Shown: one piece after another, positions 44,301-56,429 of the stretch | Layout: the number at the start of each line of letters is the position of its first letter | How positions within the stretch are numbered: the first letter of the stretch is position 1 | NCBI RefSeq assembly: GCF_027244095.1 | Contig: NC_069665.1 | Span: 4,466,501-4,530,500, forward strand | Length of the DNA: 64,000 nucleotides | Reading direction: 5' to 3' | DNA from: Hemicordylus capensis | Taxonomy: Eukaryota > Chordata > Lepidosauria > Squamata > Cordylidae | Position numbers and translations under genes: made by a program | The notes under the pieces: generated by a model | Told to the model about the DNA's origin: nothing | The model's input: only the letters and a program-made list of their open reading frames with translations | Database searches by the model: none

Positions 44301-45290
44301 CAGTGGTCAGTACCACATGAGGATGTAGGGGTACTGACCATCCACTCAGGAGCTGAAATGGCCCTGCTCTCACAGCGGCGGGCCTATGATGAGGCCTGTT
44401 GAGACGGCTGCTGCCTCGGTTGGTGGATTTTCAGCATCATTCTGGGTGGCAGAGTGGAAGACAGTCCTGACACAGAGGGCATAATCTGCTGGGAGGTGCC
44501 GTTAGGCTGGCCTCACTCAATGGCAGAAGACCCTCTGCTTCCTCCCAGACCCGTTTTAGCCCAGGTGGACAAGACCAACTGCTTGAGTCCATCTACTAAT
44601 GAGTAAAGAGTTGAAAAACAGAGTCACCATCTAAGATTGTCTTTGGCTGTCTTTGTTGTTATGAGCTGGGAGAACACTCTTCAGGAGCAACGATCAGCTT
44701 TGTTCCCAAAGAGCGTCGGCTTTCTGGCCCAAAGGGATTGCATGGCCTGACCACAGCAGCCCCCCTGGGTCCCAGCCCTATCCAGCTAGCCTAGTCTGTT
44801 TCTCCAGAGCCCCAACTGGAGTGGTAGGGGCCAGGGGCGCCAGTCACCTTAGATACAGTTTCCAGAAGACTACAGGGGACACAGTGTGGGAAAAACTGGG
44901 CCGGGGGGTTGTGGATTTCACAAAGGTCCCCTACCGTTCCCGCCTCAACTCAAGCACTCCTTCCTTCCTTCCTCCCCCCCCCTTCCAAGTTTCCCCAGAC
45001 ACCTGATAACTGAGCATTAAAACTGAAGCCACATTTCACTCTTGCTAACTTCAAACTACAAAAGTCTTTACTATTAAAATGAGGGGAAAGAGAGAACCAC
45101 CCACCCTTTCTATCAGGGATTTTAATTCAGGGAAGGGTACTTAAAACAAACCTTTTCTACCCTTTGAAGAGGTGGAGTTTGCAGTAGAACTGGTTTCTTC
45201 CGAGCTGCCATTCCCTGCATCCCACAAAATGCTCCAGGCACAGCACTGGTCCAGGACACTGTGTATGTGTCTGTGCATGTGTATTGGGGG
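44300..45290. other. CPNE2: CPNE2 intron, no gene
   Basis: No named repeat or exon; pyrimidine-rich run (ccttccttccttcc) at about 44959-44985. Confidence 0.4.
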
Positions 45291-45672
45291 CGGGATGACA
45301 ACTCCTAGGAGCTGCTGTGCCTGAAGAAGGTCCCAAGTTCCCTCCCTGGCAGGCAGAGGCACTCTTACCCCTGGACTTCCAGGCTGAAGTCCAGGGCCTC
45401 CACACCCCCTGGGGCCCACCAAATCCTCTTTAGTCTGTCCTGGGTCTACATGTTAGAAAATGAAGCTTAACTTGCAGCAGGGGGCCTCCAAAGGACACAA
45501 GGTCCAGGCTTCAAAATTACCTAGATGCACCTCTGCTGGCAGCATCTCCAAGATAGGGCTGGGAGAGACTCCTGCCTACAACCTTGGAGAAGCCGCTGCC
45601 AGTCTGGGTAGACAATACTGAGCTGGATGGACCAAGGGTCTGACTCAGTATATGGCAGCTTCCTATGTTCCT
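45290..45672 (+). mobile_element. tRNA-derived SINE (family 2), split by a MITE
   Basis: The head part is up to 45353 (gaaggtcccaagttccctcc) and the body from 45536 (ctggcagcatctccaagata ... tatggcagcttcctatgttc). The SINE reading is continuous across the insertion. Confidence 0.75.
45354..45535. mobile_element. hAT-type MITE (CAGAGG ends), copy 1
   Basis: 182 bp. Ends CAGAGGCACTCTTACC and, inverted, CAGAGGTGCATCTAGGTAA. Flanks CTGGCAGG and CTGGCAGC (7 of 8), where the second is the continuing SINE. Interior shares gtctgtcctggg and ctccaaagg with copy 2 at 46955. Confidence 0.85.
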
Positions 45673-46104
45673 ATCCACTATGGAGCAGCAAAACCTATCA
45701 GCTCACCTTTGCCCTTTAAAAATCTGCCCCAACCCTGCTTCAATCCAGCCCTTCTCCCAAGCAAAATAAACGCAGGAACCTGTCCTGACCTAGCAGCATC
45801 ATTTGGGAACTTAGAGGGACTCCTCATCCTATGCAGTACATGCAATTTTATGGGGACGCCAGGCGTCCATGTCCCAGTGTGTGCATATTGGGCCAGTGGA
45901 TAGAAGCCACAGGTCCTTGATATGCTACTGGAGCTGCCACTTGCTTTCCCTCCGCATGTCACACACAGGAAAGGTGGGCACCTGTGTGTGTGCCAGAAAC
46001 TCGGAGGTCGGGAGATTCGATTACTTTACACATTTTTACCAGAAGACAGTATATAAACAAAGACCTAAAGGAAAAGGAAGGAAGGAAAACAGGAATCTAC
46101 TGCA

Positions 46105-46290
46105 GGGAGCAGAGCTGGTTAGTCCCATTTGCTAAACAAGGTCTGCCCTGGTTTGCATTTGGAGGGGAAACTACATATAAGCATTGTCTGCCATAAGATA
46201 TTGCCTTGAGGGGATGCAGCTATAGTTCAGTCGTAGAGTATCTGCGTAGCAGGCAGAAGAACCCAGCTTCAATCCCCATCAGCATCTCTC
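46105..46290 (+). mobile_element. tRNA-derived SINE (family 2), head
   Basis: agagctggttagtcccattt, ctgccctggtttgcatttgg, and a tRNA-like ctatagttcagtcgtagagt. Confidence 0.65.
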
Positions 46291-46589
46291 AAGTGCTATT
46301 TCACACTGTGCTTTTACTTTGAATCCCCTCTGGAAGAGGGTGTGTGTGTCCGCACATCGGCCAGATTCTCCCCGAAGTCCGTGCAAGATCTTTGGGAGCA
46401 TTTTTACACACCACTTGGATTTTTATTTCCTTAGCCTAATTTATGTCTGGGGTAAAAAACCAAACCAAACCCTGAATTTCAGTGACCTTTTCTGGATAAA
46501 GCGAGAGCGGCTTTTGAGATGCAAAAAGGAAGCAGCCCTGATTCGTGTTCCAAGTGCCTTTGCTTGTGGGATACGCTTTCGGCAAACCT

Positions 46590-46795
46590 GCGTGGATGGG
46601 GATGATGGGAGTTGTAGTTCAACAACAGCATGCAGAAGGTTCCAAGTTCCCTCCCTGGCAGCATCTCCAAGATAGGGCTGAGAGAGATTCCTGCCTGCAA
46701 CCTTGGAGAAGCCGCTGCCAGTCTGGGTAGACAATACTGAGCTGGATGGACCAAGGGTCTGACTCAGTATATGGCAGCTTCCTATGTTCCTAACA
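46590..46795 (+). mobile_element. tRNA-derived SINE (family 2), body, next to half palindrome
   Basis: gatgatgggagttgtagttc (46598) is a half ACTACAACTCCCA repeat. From about 46628 the SINE body follows: catgcagaaggttccaagtt to atggcagcttcctatgttcc. Confidence 0.7.
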
Positions 46796-46954
46796 GGTGG
46801 AGGACCATGTTTGCCCACCCCTGGTCTACAGTGACTGGCAGCAACTCTCCAAGGTTTCAGGCAAGAGACTTCCTCAGCCCTACTTGGAGATGCTGCCAGG
46901 GGTTGAATTTGGAACCTCCTGCTACAAGTCCCCAGCAGAAACTACAAAATGGAG

Positions 46955-47169
46955 CAGAGGCGTTCTTACCCTTGGACTCTGAGTCTGAAGTCCAGGGGCT
47001 CCACACCCCCTGGAGCCCCCCAAATGCTCTTTAGTCTGTCCTGGGTGGTGTGGTTTGTGCCCTCAAGAACCTATGTGTCAAAAAAAAATGATGCTGAACT
47101 TGTAGCCAGGGCGGGGGTGCTCCAAAGGCCTTTAGAACCAGGCTCCAAAATTACCGAGGTGCCCCTCTG
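46955..47169. mobile_element. hAT-type MITE (CAGAGG ends), copy 2, perfect 8-bp duplication
   Basis: 215 bp. AAATGGAG flanks both sides (46947-46954 and 47170-47177). Ends CAGAGGCGTTCTTACC and, inverted, CAGAGGGGCACCTCGGTAA. The related larger element at 53343-54257 has the end CAGAGGCGTATCTAGGG. Confidence 0.9.
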
Positions 47170-47264
47170 AAATGGAGCAACGGGGCTGGGAACCCAAGAG
47201 GGGAGACTGCAGATGCTCTGCCACCTGTTCCCCCTCATCTCTTCAGCCCACTCCCATCTGCCCT

Positions 47265-47505
47265 CTTTTTAAATTATTATTTATTTTACATTTATATCCC
47301 GCTCGTCCTCCAAGGAGCCCAGAGTGGTGTGCTACGTACTTGAGTTTCTCCTCACAACAACCCTGTGAAGTAGGTTAGGCTAAGAGAGAAGTGACTGCCC
47401 CAGAGTCACCCAGCAAGTAGCATGGCTGAATGGGGATTTGAACTCGGGTCTCCCTGGTCCTAGTCCAGCACTCGAACCACTACACCACGCTGGCTCTTGC
47501 TCTTT
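47265..47505 (-). mobile_element. tRNA-derived SINE (family 3)
   Basis: Read on the minus strand: agccagcgtggtgtagtggt (A-box region), GAGTTCAAATCCC (B box), then caacctacttcaca-like body and a ggatataaatgtaaaataaa tail of LINE type. A family known widely from reptiles; I do not attach a name. Confidence 0.75.
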
Positions 47506-47607
47506 CTGCCTCAAAGGGCTCCCTCCCTTCCTGGCCTCACCAGCACCGCTGCCCGTTTGCTTCCCCCTACTCCATGCCCTCCCATCAAAAAGAGAGCCCG
47601 TGTGGCA

Positions 47608-47695
47608 TGGGGCAGGAATTCCCAACCTGGGGCCCCCAGCTGCTGTTGGACGACAATCCCCATCATAAGCAACAGCAGGAGGACTGCAGTGTGAG
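47608..47695. repeat. ACTACAACTCCCA palindrome repeat, partial
   Basis: ggcaggaattcccaacctgg and ttggacgacaatccccatca. Confidence 0.5.
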
Positions 47696-47854
47696 ACCTT
47701 CGTCTTGGAGCATCTTTGTGCTTCTCGGCTCCTGAATTAGTCAATGCCTGCCGGGGGGGCGGAGGGGGGCCTCTAATTGCGGGTTTGCCCTTCATAGCAG
47801 AAGCAAATGTGTAAAAAAAAAATTTTTTTTACTGCAATTGTTCTCATAACAAAA

Positions 47855-48122
47855 ATTAAATTAACCCCTGCTAACTGGGCAGAGGCACCTTTTAAGGTGG
47901 TGAGTCTCTTTATATAGCAGGGGGAGAGTAACTGGCCCTCTCCACCCCCAGCACAGCATCCCTCCAGTGATTGTTGCAGGTGTCTATCTCATGTTTCTTT
48001 TTAGATTGTGAGCCCTTTGGGGACAGGGATCCATCTTATTTATTTGTTATTTATCTGTGTAAACCGCCCTGAGCCATTTTTGGAAGGGCGGTATAGAAAT
48101 AGAATAAAATAAATAAATAAAT
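47855..48122 (+). repeat. Family E repeat, full-looking with LINE-type tail
   Basis: Sense order: aacccctgctaactgggcag, ctctttatatagcaggggga, cagtgattgttgcaggtgtc-like (ccagtgattgttgcaggtgt), attgtgagccctttggggac, aaaccgccctgagccatttt and an (AAAT)n end. It gives the 3' end missing from the other copies. Confidence 0.65.
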
Positions 48123-49500
48123 ACATGAATAACTGTGCTCTGGCTGTAAAGAAGAGACCAGTAATTAGTGTTTCTCCCCCCCACCCCCCACCACCACCAA
48201 AAGGCTGCAGGAGCTGGCTAATTAAAGGGCTCTGCCATCTCCCTGCAAGGACACAAGTCGTGGAGAAACAGAAGCATAAAGCAGAAGAAACGAACGATGA
48301 GAAGTTGCCAGGAGAAGCCTCAGCAATGCTCTGCCAGCCCACACTGGACAGGCTGGCAACTGTGTTTTCTTACAAAGAACCAACACAAATCGAGTCTGGA
48401 AAAAGACAGAGGACAGGACGGAAAACACAGAAAGGCAAATGTCTGGCAACAGCCTCAACTGGATCCTCTATAAACACTGAGCGAAGAGATGGTGTGCATT
48501 CTGGCAAAGGGTGGCTCACAACATGAATAAAACAGATAGAATATAGAATTAAAACATAATGAAGTTAAAAGATCAGACTAAAACCACAATTAACATAACA
48601 CATTTTAAAAGTGGAAATTAAAAGTTATCCATAAAAAGCTAAACACTAAGAAAACTGCCAGATAAAAGCCGTATTTTGTTATTAGAAGTAAAATAAAATG
48701 TAAAATAAACATTCAGTCTGCTAGCAATCCAATTTTGGGATTCTCACTCCAGTGGCCAAAGCCAGGGGAGTTGCTGGCTGATTCAAAGATACAGGGCCAC
48801 AGCCCCACTTTTGATATTCAAACAATCATATCCGCTCCCAAGAATAACTACGTCTATTTTTTAAAGTCTCTAATATTCTAATCCAGCATCAAGGTGGAAG
48901 CAGCAGAGAGCCGGGCAAGGTCCCAGCTCTCCCTCGTGCTCCGTGCAGGCGCTTCCACTCCTGTGCTTCCTTTCTGGAAGGGGTGAGGGAGCAGGGAGGG
49001 GGCTGATGAGATCTGGGGGGCCCCATGGCGCCCTCGGCTCAAGCTCTTCAAACCACCATCTCTATTGCTTTGTGTCTGGAACAAACATTTTTCCCCCCTC
49101 TCCTCCCTTTAAGGATGAATGGCTCCTTTGCAATCCTCTGTTGCTATGGTGAAAATACAAGCACATTTTAAAAACCAGACCCGTCTCCCGCTGTGTAGAA
49201 GTCTGGCCTGAGGTGGGCTGCTGGAGGGATTAATTCAATGTGGAAAAGCAGAAGGAACCACAATCAATGGAGTTTCTTTGGAGACCACTCAGATTGTCCA
49301 TATTTTTAAAAAAAGCATGAGCACCTGAGGATGGGGGGAGGCAACAAAGCAAAAAGCAAATCATCAAGGACCACAAGTTTACTCGAAGTGTCCCAGGAGC
49401 AAATGTGGGTACACAGAATCTAATTGGGCTCCAAGCTGAGATATATTTCTGGAGGGAGATTTTGTTTTGCTACACGGTGTTTGTATGCAGCCAAAAAAAT
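48123..49500. other. CPNE2: CPNE2 intron, no gene
   Basis: Includes an A-rich, repeat-like stretch with attaaaa blocks (48530-48720). No exon or named element could be supported. Confidence 0.4.
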
Positions 49501-49504
49501 GTCT

Positions 49505-49645
49505 CAGAGCAGGGCCACACAACTTCAGCCCTCCTGCAGATGTCAGACTACAACTCCCATAATCACTGACCATTGGCAACTGTGGCTGGGTATGATGGGA
49601 GTTGTAGTCCAAAACCAGATGGAAGACCAAAGTTGTGCATGGGGA
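49505..49645. repeat. ACTACAACTCCCA palindrome repeat
   Basis: agactacaactcccataatc and tatgatgggagttgtagtcc are near-exact inverse arms. Confidence 0.75.
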
Positions 49646-49864
49646 GCGTTGCCATATTCTGGCTCTTCAAATCTGGGCACCCTGAGTTGCATATTATGTA
49701 AACTGGCTTGCAAATACTTTGCATAGTATGCAAATTAGCAGCTGCACTTTCCAACTGACTTGTATTTGCTCTGGATATCAACCAACAATAGTTGGGGAAG
49801 GTATCTTTGCCTGACCATTTTCCTTGGCATATTAACAGCAGCAATAGAGCACAGCTTTTTAATT

Positions 49865-49965
49865 AAGGCTGCAATTCTTTACGCACTTATTTGAGAGAAG
49901 ATCTGATTGCAACCAATGGTGCTTGCTTCTAAGTAGGCATGCATTGAACGCAAAGCCAAGAAAGT
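49865..49965. repeat. GGCTGCAATCCTA short palindromic repeat
   Basis: aaggctgcaattctttacgc and gcttgcttctaagtaggcat; resembles the copies at 29935-30150. Confidence 0.45.
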
Positions 49966-51174
49966 CCTTTAACACTGCAATACACAGCCTGGTAGGCAGG
50001 CAGTGATTCACATCAAACTCAAGCTACTCTCAACTGATCGACAAACAAGGCAACATTCCTCAGGGGATGACTGTACTTGTGAAAGTGAAATCCTCCCAGG
50101 GAGCCTCCTGTGCTCTTCCTCTCTTAACAAAGCTGGTCAGAACCTGGGACCTTCCCCATGCAAAACAGCTACAGCCCCTCCCCAAGCTCTGCTCACCTCC
50201 ATTTCACTCAGCTACACACCTTTTGCGCTAAAAACCAAGGCTCACCCACCCATCAGGCTCTGCTGCAGGGCAACACCCTTTCATAGTCTTTAATTCAAGC
50301 TTCCACTGGTCAACAGCAGCCAATCGCAAGAAAGCATCTAAATACACAGAGCCAAGTTCTTTAAAAGACAAACAGTGAGATGTTGGATTTGGGGGGTTCC
50401 ATTCTCCAAATAAAGCCCCATTATTTAAAGCCCCTTCAGATAAAGTCCCTCTAAAGCACCTCCTTTGAAGGAGGGGCTGCTGCTGCCTCTTCTCAGCCGA
50501 CATCTATTTGTAAGAAGGCTGTTCTTAAGAGACACGCTATTGACTGAGCTCTCCATTACCGCAAGAGTTGAAAGTAGGGAAAGTGGCGGGGCGGGAATCA
50601 GGTCTGTCAATAATGTTTTGCATCTTTGCACAAGATCTGGCTCCAATTTGCTCAGGAAAAACCTGCTCTCTTCATGCACACAAACCCTCCCTTGATGTGT
50701 CTCCCAGCACATTAGTGCTGAAGTGAGGGTCCAATTTGCACATCATTAGCACTCCTTTGTTCTAGATAACGAGACCTGAGGATACTTCTCCTCAGCAAAG
50801 GATCTTGAATTCTGGCGGGGTGGGGGGTGGATTTGAAATAATAGAAGGCAGTGAATCTAAAGGAAACTGCATCAAGTTCAGAGGATTCCCCAAAAGATAA
50901 GCACAGGAGGACCCCAAGAGATACAGCAATTGGCTGATTTTTTAAGGAGACGCTTTTAATGCAGATGGGAATCTGAATAAGGGAGTGTAGAAAGAGGAGG
51001 TGGAGGAGCAGAAGCTGGAAAGTTTGTGCAAAAACCTTCCAACAGAGTTCTCTCCCTCTCTCACTCACTTTTATGCATCTTTGGATTACAAACCTAAATC
51101 CAAATTATTGCAAATGGTTCCAATGAATGCCACTCAACCTTCATGTTGTTTCCCCGCTGCTGCAAGAAGGGAGA
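49966..51174. other. CPNE2: CPNE2 intron, no gene
   Basis: Near 50375-50530 there are short tracts resembling stacked cctctaaagc/ccccttcagata blocks. No exon or named repeat. Confidence 0.35.
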
Positions 51175-51365
51175 ATATAGGAACATAGGAAGCTGGGAGT
51201 CAGACTGTAGGTCCATCTAGCTCAGTATTGTCTACACAGACTGGCAGCAGCTTCTCCAAGGTGGCAGGCAGGAGTCTCTCTCAGCCCGATCTTGGAGATG
51301 CTGCCAGGGAGGGAACTTGGGACCTTCTGCATGCAAAGTAGATGCTCCACCACTGAGCTGGGTTT
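51175..51365 (-). mobile_element. tRNA-derived SINE (family 2)
   Basis: ataggaacataggaagctgg to gtagatgctccaccactgag; a partial copy in the CPNE2 sense orientation. Confidence 0.7.
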
Positions 51366-51515
51366 ATTGTGGCTGGGTATCCTGGGAGTTGTAGTTCAGC
51401 AACATCTGGAGGGCCGCAATTTGGGGAAGCCTGATCTAGGCATTTATGCACTGTGGCTTGGGATCATGGGAGTTGTAGTCCAACAATCTCTAGGGACCCC
51501 TGGCTGAGAACCCCC
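51365..51515. repeat. Two tandem half copies of the ACTACAACTCCCA repeat
   Basis: ctgggagttgtagttcagca (51382) and catgggagttgtagtccaac (51465), same orientation, so not one palindrome. Confidence 0.55.
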
Positions 51516-51680
51516 GGCTGCATCTCACTTGAGGGGCCGGGGAACAGAAACAATGCCTCCTCTTCAAAGCAGGCTTTTTGCGAACCCTTTCAGAAGAGTG
51601 AGAGTTAGAGGGGTTCTGTGACCCAAGAGAGGCTGCAGAAGCAGACCCCGCGGCTAGCAGGAAATGGAATTCAGCACCTA

Positions 51681-51971
<291 letters not shown>

Positions 51972-52094
51972 TTAGTTCAGATCAGACAAAGTTCAATTGG
52001 AATTAGCAGGACTTAAGTTAGCCATGACTAACCAGTCTGCAGACTGCCCATGCTTTCCTGCGATAAATTTATCTCTATGCTCAATTAGGAACAT

Positions 52095-52400
52095 ATACTG
52101 AGGAACATAGGCAGCTGCCATATACTGAGTCAGACCCTTGGTCCATCTAGCTCAGTATTGTCTTCACAGACTGGCAGTGGCTTCTCCAAGGTTGTAGGCA
52201 GGGATATCTCTCTCAGCCCTATCCTGGAGATGCTGCCAGGGAGGGAACTGGGAACCTAGATGCTCTTCCCAGAGCAGCTCCATCCCCTGAGGGGGAATAT
52301 CTTGCAGTGTGCACACTTCTAGTCTCCATATGCAACCAGGGCAGACCCTGCTTAGCAAAGGGGACCAGTCATGTTTGCTACCACAAGACCAGCTCTCCAA
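52095..52400 (-). mobile_element. tRNA-derived SINE (family 2)
   Basis: Near full length: ggaacataggcagctgccat, acagactggcagtggcttct, cttgcagtgtgcacacttct, gaccagtcatgtttgctacc. Confidence 0.75.
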
Positions 52401-52439
52401 TTACCAACTGCATCCTGAACTTTGGAGCATCTTCAGGCA

Positions 52440-52870
52440 AGGAACCCAATGAAACTGCCTTACACAGAGTCAGACCATTGTTCCATCCACCCTAGTATTA
52501 TCTCCTCAGACTGGAAGCAACTCTCCAAGGGTTAGGAACAATAGGAAGTGGCCTTCTATTGAATCAGACCCTTGATCCATCTCGCTCAGTGTTACCTACT
52601 CTGACTGGCAGCAACTCTCCAAGGTTTCAGGCTGGAGTCTCTCTCAGCCCTACCTGGAGATGCTTCCAGGGAATGAACCTGGGACCTTCTGCATGCTAAA
52701 CGGATGCGCTTCCACTGAGCATCCCGGTCCATCTGAAGCCCCAACCCAGTTAGACGGAAGGTTTTCCAGCCACTCTACCAGAGATCCTTTTAAGTGGCCC
52801 GGTGGGGAACTGAACCTGGGACCTTCTCTCTGCAAGGACATGCAGCTCCACCACTGGGCTATGGCCCAGG
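52440..52870 (-). mobile_element. Cluster of three partial tRNA-derived SINEs (family 2)
   Basis: 3' ends begin at about 52451 (aaactgccttacacagagtc) and 52537 (ggaacaataggaagtggcct). A third head (ctgaacctgggaccttctct ... ctccaccactgggctatggc) lies at 52808-52870. All have the same orientation as the copy at 52095. Confidence 0.65.
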
Positions 52871-53010
52871 CATTGTGAGATCAGAACCTTCACTAGCCTC
52901 ATGAAAAGGAGAGCATGTGTGAAATGGAGACGCAATCTCAGCCCTAGGCTGAACCCACCTGTTTTTCTAGCCTAGCTAAGGAACAGGCTCTTAGAGAAGG
53001 ATGCACTTAC

Positions 53011-53062
53011 CGAGGCAGAAAGGGTTTGTGGGGTTGAAGTTAATGGCAAACTCATGAGAAAC
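53011..53062 (-). CDS. CPNE2: CPNE2, small vWA exon
   Basis: VSHEFAINFNPTNPFCL plus the first base of Gly, 52 bp. Human reads VSHEFAINFNPTNPFCSG. Acceptor cttccag at 53063, donor GTAAGTGC. Confidence 0.96.
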
Positions 53063-53199
53063 CTGGAAGGGGAAGAAAAAGCAAGAATCATACTGTCTTC
53101 CATAAGGCTGGCAAAATGCTACCTCTATTGCAGGGTGAATCATCATGAGTTCAGAAAGTGAACCTCTATGTTACATTTGAGGCTTTTTGTGTCAAACTG

Positions 53200-54450
53200 G
53201 AAGTTTGTTTATTATTTATTTTATTCAACATCTTTTTATACTGCCCAAAACTTACGTCTCTGGTTTGGTTTACAACAAAATAAAAACAGAAAGTAAAACA
53301 CTAGTGAAAACAAAAACAAAAAGTTTAAAACATTACAACAATCAGAGGCGTATCTAGGGAAAATAGCGCCTAGAGCAAACACTGAAATTGCGCCCCCTGT
53401 CCAAGCATCTTGACACCCATCTTTCAGATAACTTTACCATAATATCAGCTGAAAAATACAAGTCAGGCTCGTTAATCTTTTAATCTTTCAAAAACTATTT
53501 TAGCAGTGGACTTAACCAGACCAAAAAATGCTGGAAAACTACAAATTTCAGTATGCTGAGGCTCATGAAATACCCAAATACTATGTGGAGGTGTACTTGG
53601 AAAACTAAACAGAAGTGCCTGCCTAATTCTCTACTATGTATTGTAGCATCACCATTACATAAGTTTTAAAAATCAATTGAGAATTTGACTTTTCCCAGAT
53701 ACTCTGTAAATAATTAAAGGATATGCAGAGTAAACTGTATCACTGCTTGGAATATATTCTAGTCTTTCAGAAAGACAGTTAAAATGAGAGAAAGAGAGCA
53801 AGAAACTCCCACTGGGCCTTAATATTAAGGATTTCACACTGATTCAAAGACAAATTCACCATTAATAGCCATATTAGCAAGACATCACATTTAACTCACT
53901 TATCACAAGAAGCAAAGTAAGAGCAAATGAATACAATCCTAGCTCATAAGCATCAGCTCAGTATTCACAAGCCCTGATTCTCTGTACATAGTGCCAATGT
54001 GCGGTGGCCATTTTTAAAAATCTTTTTTTAAAAAATGGCCACTGAAAACAAAATGGCCACCGCGCATGCTCAAATGGCCTCTGCAAGGCCTGGCAAGACC
54101 TAGGGCCTCACAGAGGCCATTTGAGCATGCACGGTGGCTATTTTGTTTTTGGCAGCCATTGTTGTTGTTTTTAAAATTAATTTTACAAAATGGCGCCCCC
54201 CTTCAAGTGGCGCTCAGGGCACGTGCCCTGCCTGCCCTACCTCTAGATACGCCCCTGACAACAATTTAAAGATTTTAAAACAATATTTTAAAAGAGCATT
54301 AAAACCATTAAAACAATATTAATTAAAAGCCTGGGTGAACAGATGCGCCTTTAAAGACTTTTTAAAAGCTGTCAGAGATAGGGAGGCTCTTATTTCACTA
54401 GGGAGCGCCATTCCATCCCCAAAAGATGGTGTAGTGTGGCAGAAACCATT
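53200..54450 (+). repeat. Family B repeat split by a hAT element
   Basis: Left piece 53200-53342 (tactgcccaaaacttacgtc, tttggtttacaac). Right piece from 54258 (aaagcctgggtgaacagatg, gagatagggaggctctt, gggagcgccattcc). Continuous when the insertion is removed. Confidence 0.7.
53343..54257. mobile_element. Non-autonomous hAT element, 915 bp, perfect 8-bp duplication
   Basis: ACAACAAT is found at 53335-53342 and 54258-54265. Ends CAGAGGCGTATCTAGGG and, inverted, CAGGGGCGTATCTAGAG. Inside, a foldback: ccaccgcgcatgctcaaatg (54058) faces catttgagcatgcacggtgg (54118). No transposase frame. It shares its end sequence with the CAGAGG MITEs at 45354 and 46955. Confidence 0.92.
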
Positions 54451-54739
54451 CTTTGGCTTCTGCTAGTCCCCTTGCTTGCTCACACCCTAGACAGGAGGCA
54501 TAACTGAACCCACAGGAGCTGAAAGATCCATCCAATGCAAGGCACAATCCTTGTGTAAGTCTAGCCTTCTTTTCCAAAAGCTTTCAGCTAAAGTGCCCAA
54601 GGGCAATTCTAAGGGTAACGGAATCAGGCACTTTACCACTTCTGCAATGACTGTAGCCATAAGCAAATCTTCAAACTGATATTATATAGACCCACTGGCA
54701 AGAGAACATCTCCTATGTAAGGCCATTTTTTAAAAATCA

Positions 54740-55620
54740 AACTCTTAAATATTATAGTATCCAAAATATGAAAAATACTTGGGTAACAGAATCATAATTT
54801 CTAGACCTCTTTTCTGATTCCGTTACCAGCATATTTTGCATGCTTCAGACACGGAGGCTATTCATCTGCGCATGCAAAGGGCTAAGGGAGGCCAGCCCGG
54901 TTTTGCACACGCGTGTGAGCCACTGGGATTGGGCCGCTCCCAGTGGCTACATGGCAGCAAACCCAACTATTCAGCCACCCTTTAAAATGAGGTTATCCAC
55001 CTTAAGTGGCGCAGCGGGAAATGCTTAACTAACAAGTCAGAGGCTGCCAGTTCAAATCCCTGCAGGTACTATGTCGGGCAGCAGCGACATAGGAAGATGC
55101 TGAAAGGCCATCATCTCACACTGTGCGGGAGGAGGCAATGGTCAACCCCTCCTGTATTCTACCAAAGAAAACCACAGGTCTCTGTGGGCGCCAGGAGTCG
55201 AAATCGACTTGACGGTACACTTTACCTTTACCTTAAAAAGAGGTTAAGGGACCAAGTGCATTATCAGAGCTGGGCGGGGGGCGATGTCCGCTGGCACGTC
55301 CCAGTACCCCAACCCTCAGAGCTGCTGGGAGAGCCGCTGGTCGTCTGGGCGGGCAATCCACCCGCCCATGGAAGGGAGGATGATTGACTGTGGGGGAAGT
55401 AGGTTTAACCCGGCTTCCCCACAGCCTGCCTGTGAGCCCTTCTCATGGATCGTGAGAAGAGGCTCGCTATCTTCAATATTTAAGGGGTTTGTAAAAATAT
55501 AGCCTTATAATAGGGGATGTTCTCTTGCCGGTGACTATATGTACTATCAACCTGAAAATCTGCTCACAGCTACAGTAATTGAAAATGTGGTAACACGCCT
55601 GATAAGTAAAGTCTGTTGAA
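54740..55620. repeat. Family F repeat, second copy, with nested insertion
   Basis: gggtaacagaatcataattt, tgattccgttaccagcatat, cttcagacac (to 54852); then resumes at about 55477 with tttaaggggtttgtaaaaat and gtggtaacacg. The intervening 620 bp carries a Sauria SINE and GC-rich flanks. Confidence 0.65.
54997..55234 (+). mobile_element. Sauria-type SINE, second copy
   Basis: ccaccttaagtggcgcagcg head, B box AGTTCAAATCC, tail gagtcgaaatcgacttgacg then ttaccttta. Flanking aaaatgaggtta and aaaagaggttaa look like its target duplication. Confidence 0.85.
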
Positions 55621-56429
55621 GTTCCCATGCAGATATGCCTTCCTCGTGCATTGAAGCTAGCATGCATCACATTTCATTTCGGTCCCTAACCACACAATAA
55701 CTGTAACCACGTGTCCTTTCTTCTCCCAGAACTGCAGGCACAGGATTTCTGTGCCCCTTAATAAACAAGGAGTTTTCACACCCTAAGGTGGGTAGGGAGG
55801 AACCTGGAGAAGGAAATAAAGTTGTGAAGTGACCAGATGGATGTGGTCACAGGTTTCATTTGTGTGAAGAAATGTCTATTTTTGATATTAAGCCTTATGG
55901 GTCACCACATGCGTGAGTGCATTTTACAGGTTTTTGTCATCCTTTCGCCCAGTTCCTGCAGGGGAGATTGCGTAAGGTTCTCTTTGCAGAGCGGTTAGCA
56001 TTTCAAGATGTTCTCTGACATTTTCAACCCGACTTTTTGCATGCAAAATATCTTATTCATATCAGCTCTTTGAAAGCGTTTGGCGGCACCATGGCAACAA
56101 GAGCATATGGAGAACAAAGCATGATTTATATGTCTCTTATCTTTAATGATCATCCCCGTTTCTATTCTGGTCCCTGCTGTACAATAGGCGCTGTTATATA
56201 CTGCCCATGGAAATGCAGATTGCAATCCCCAAGTTATGGATGTGAAATTAAGAGGAGACATTCGCAAAAGTGGGGGCAGAAATCACAGAGACTGGTTAAG
56301 GACAACCATGATGGAAGGTTGGGTTCTGCACTACAACTTCCTACAACTAATGAAGTCAAATCCTGAGATTTGAATATATTATGCCTATAGGCACATTACG
56401 CACATGCTTAAGAACATAAAATTGTAAGA
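55621..56429. other. CPNE2: CPNE2 intron, no gene
   Basis: No exon or named repeat recognised. Confidence 0.35.

Noticed and set aside
48125-48526. 133-codon plus-strand ORF in a CPNE2 intron
   Set aside because: Starts in a repeat tail and has a poly-Pro run from a C-rich tract; no promoter or homology that I can name.
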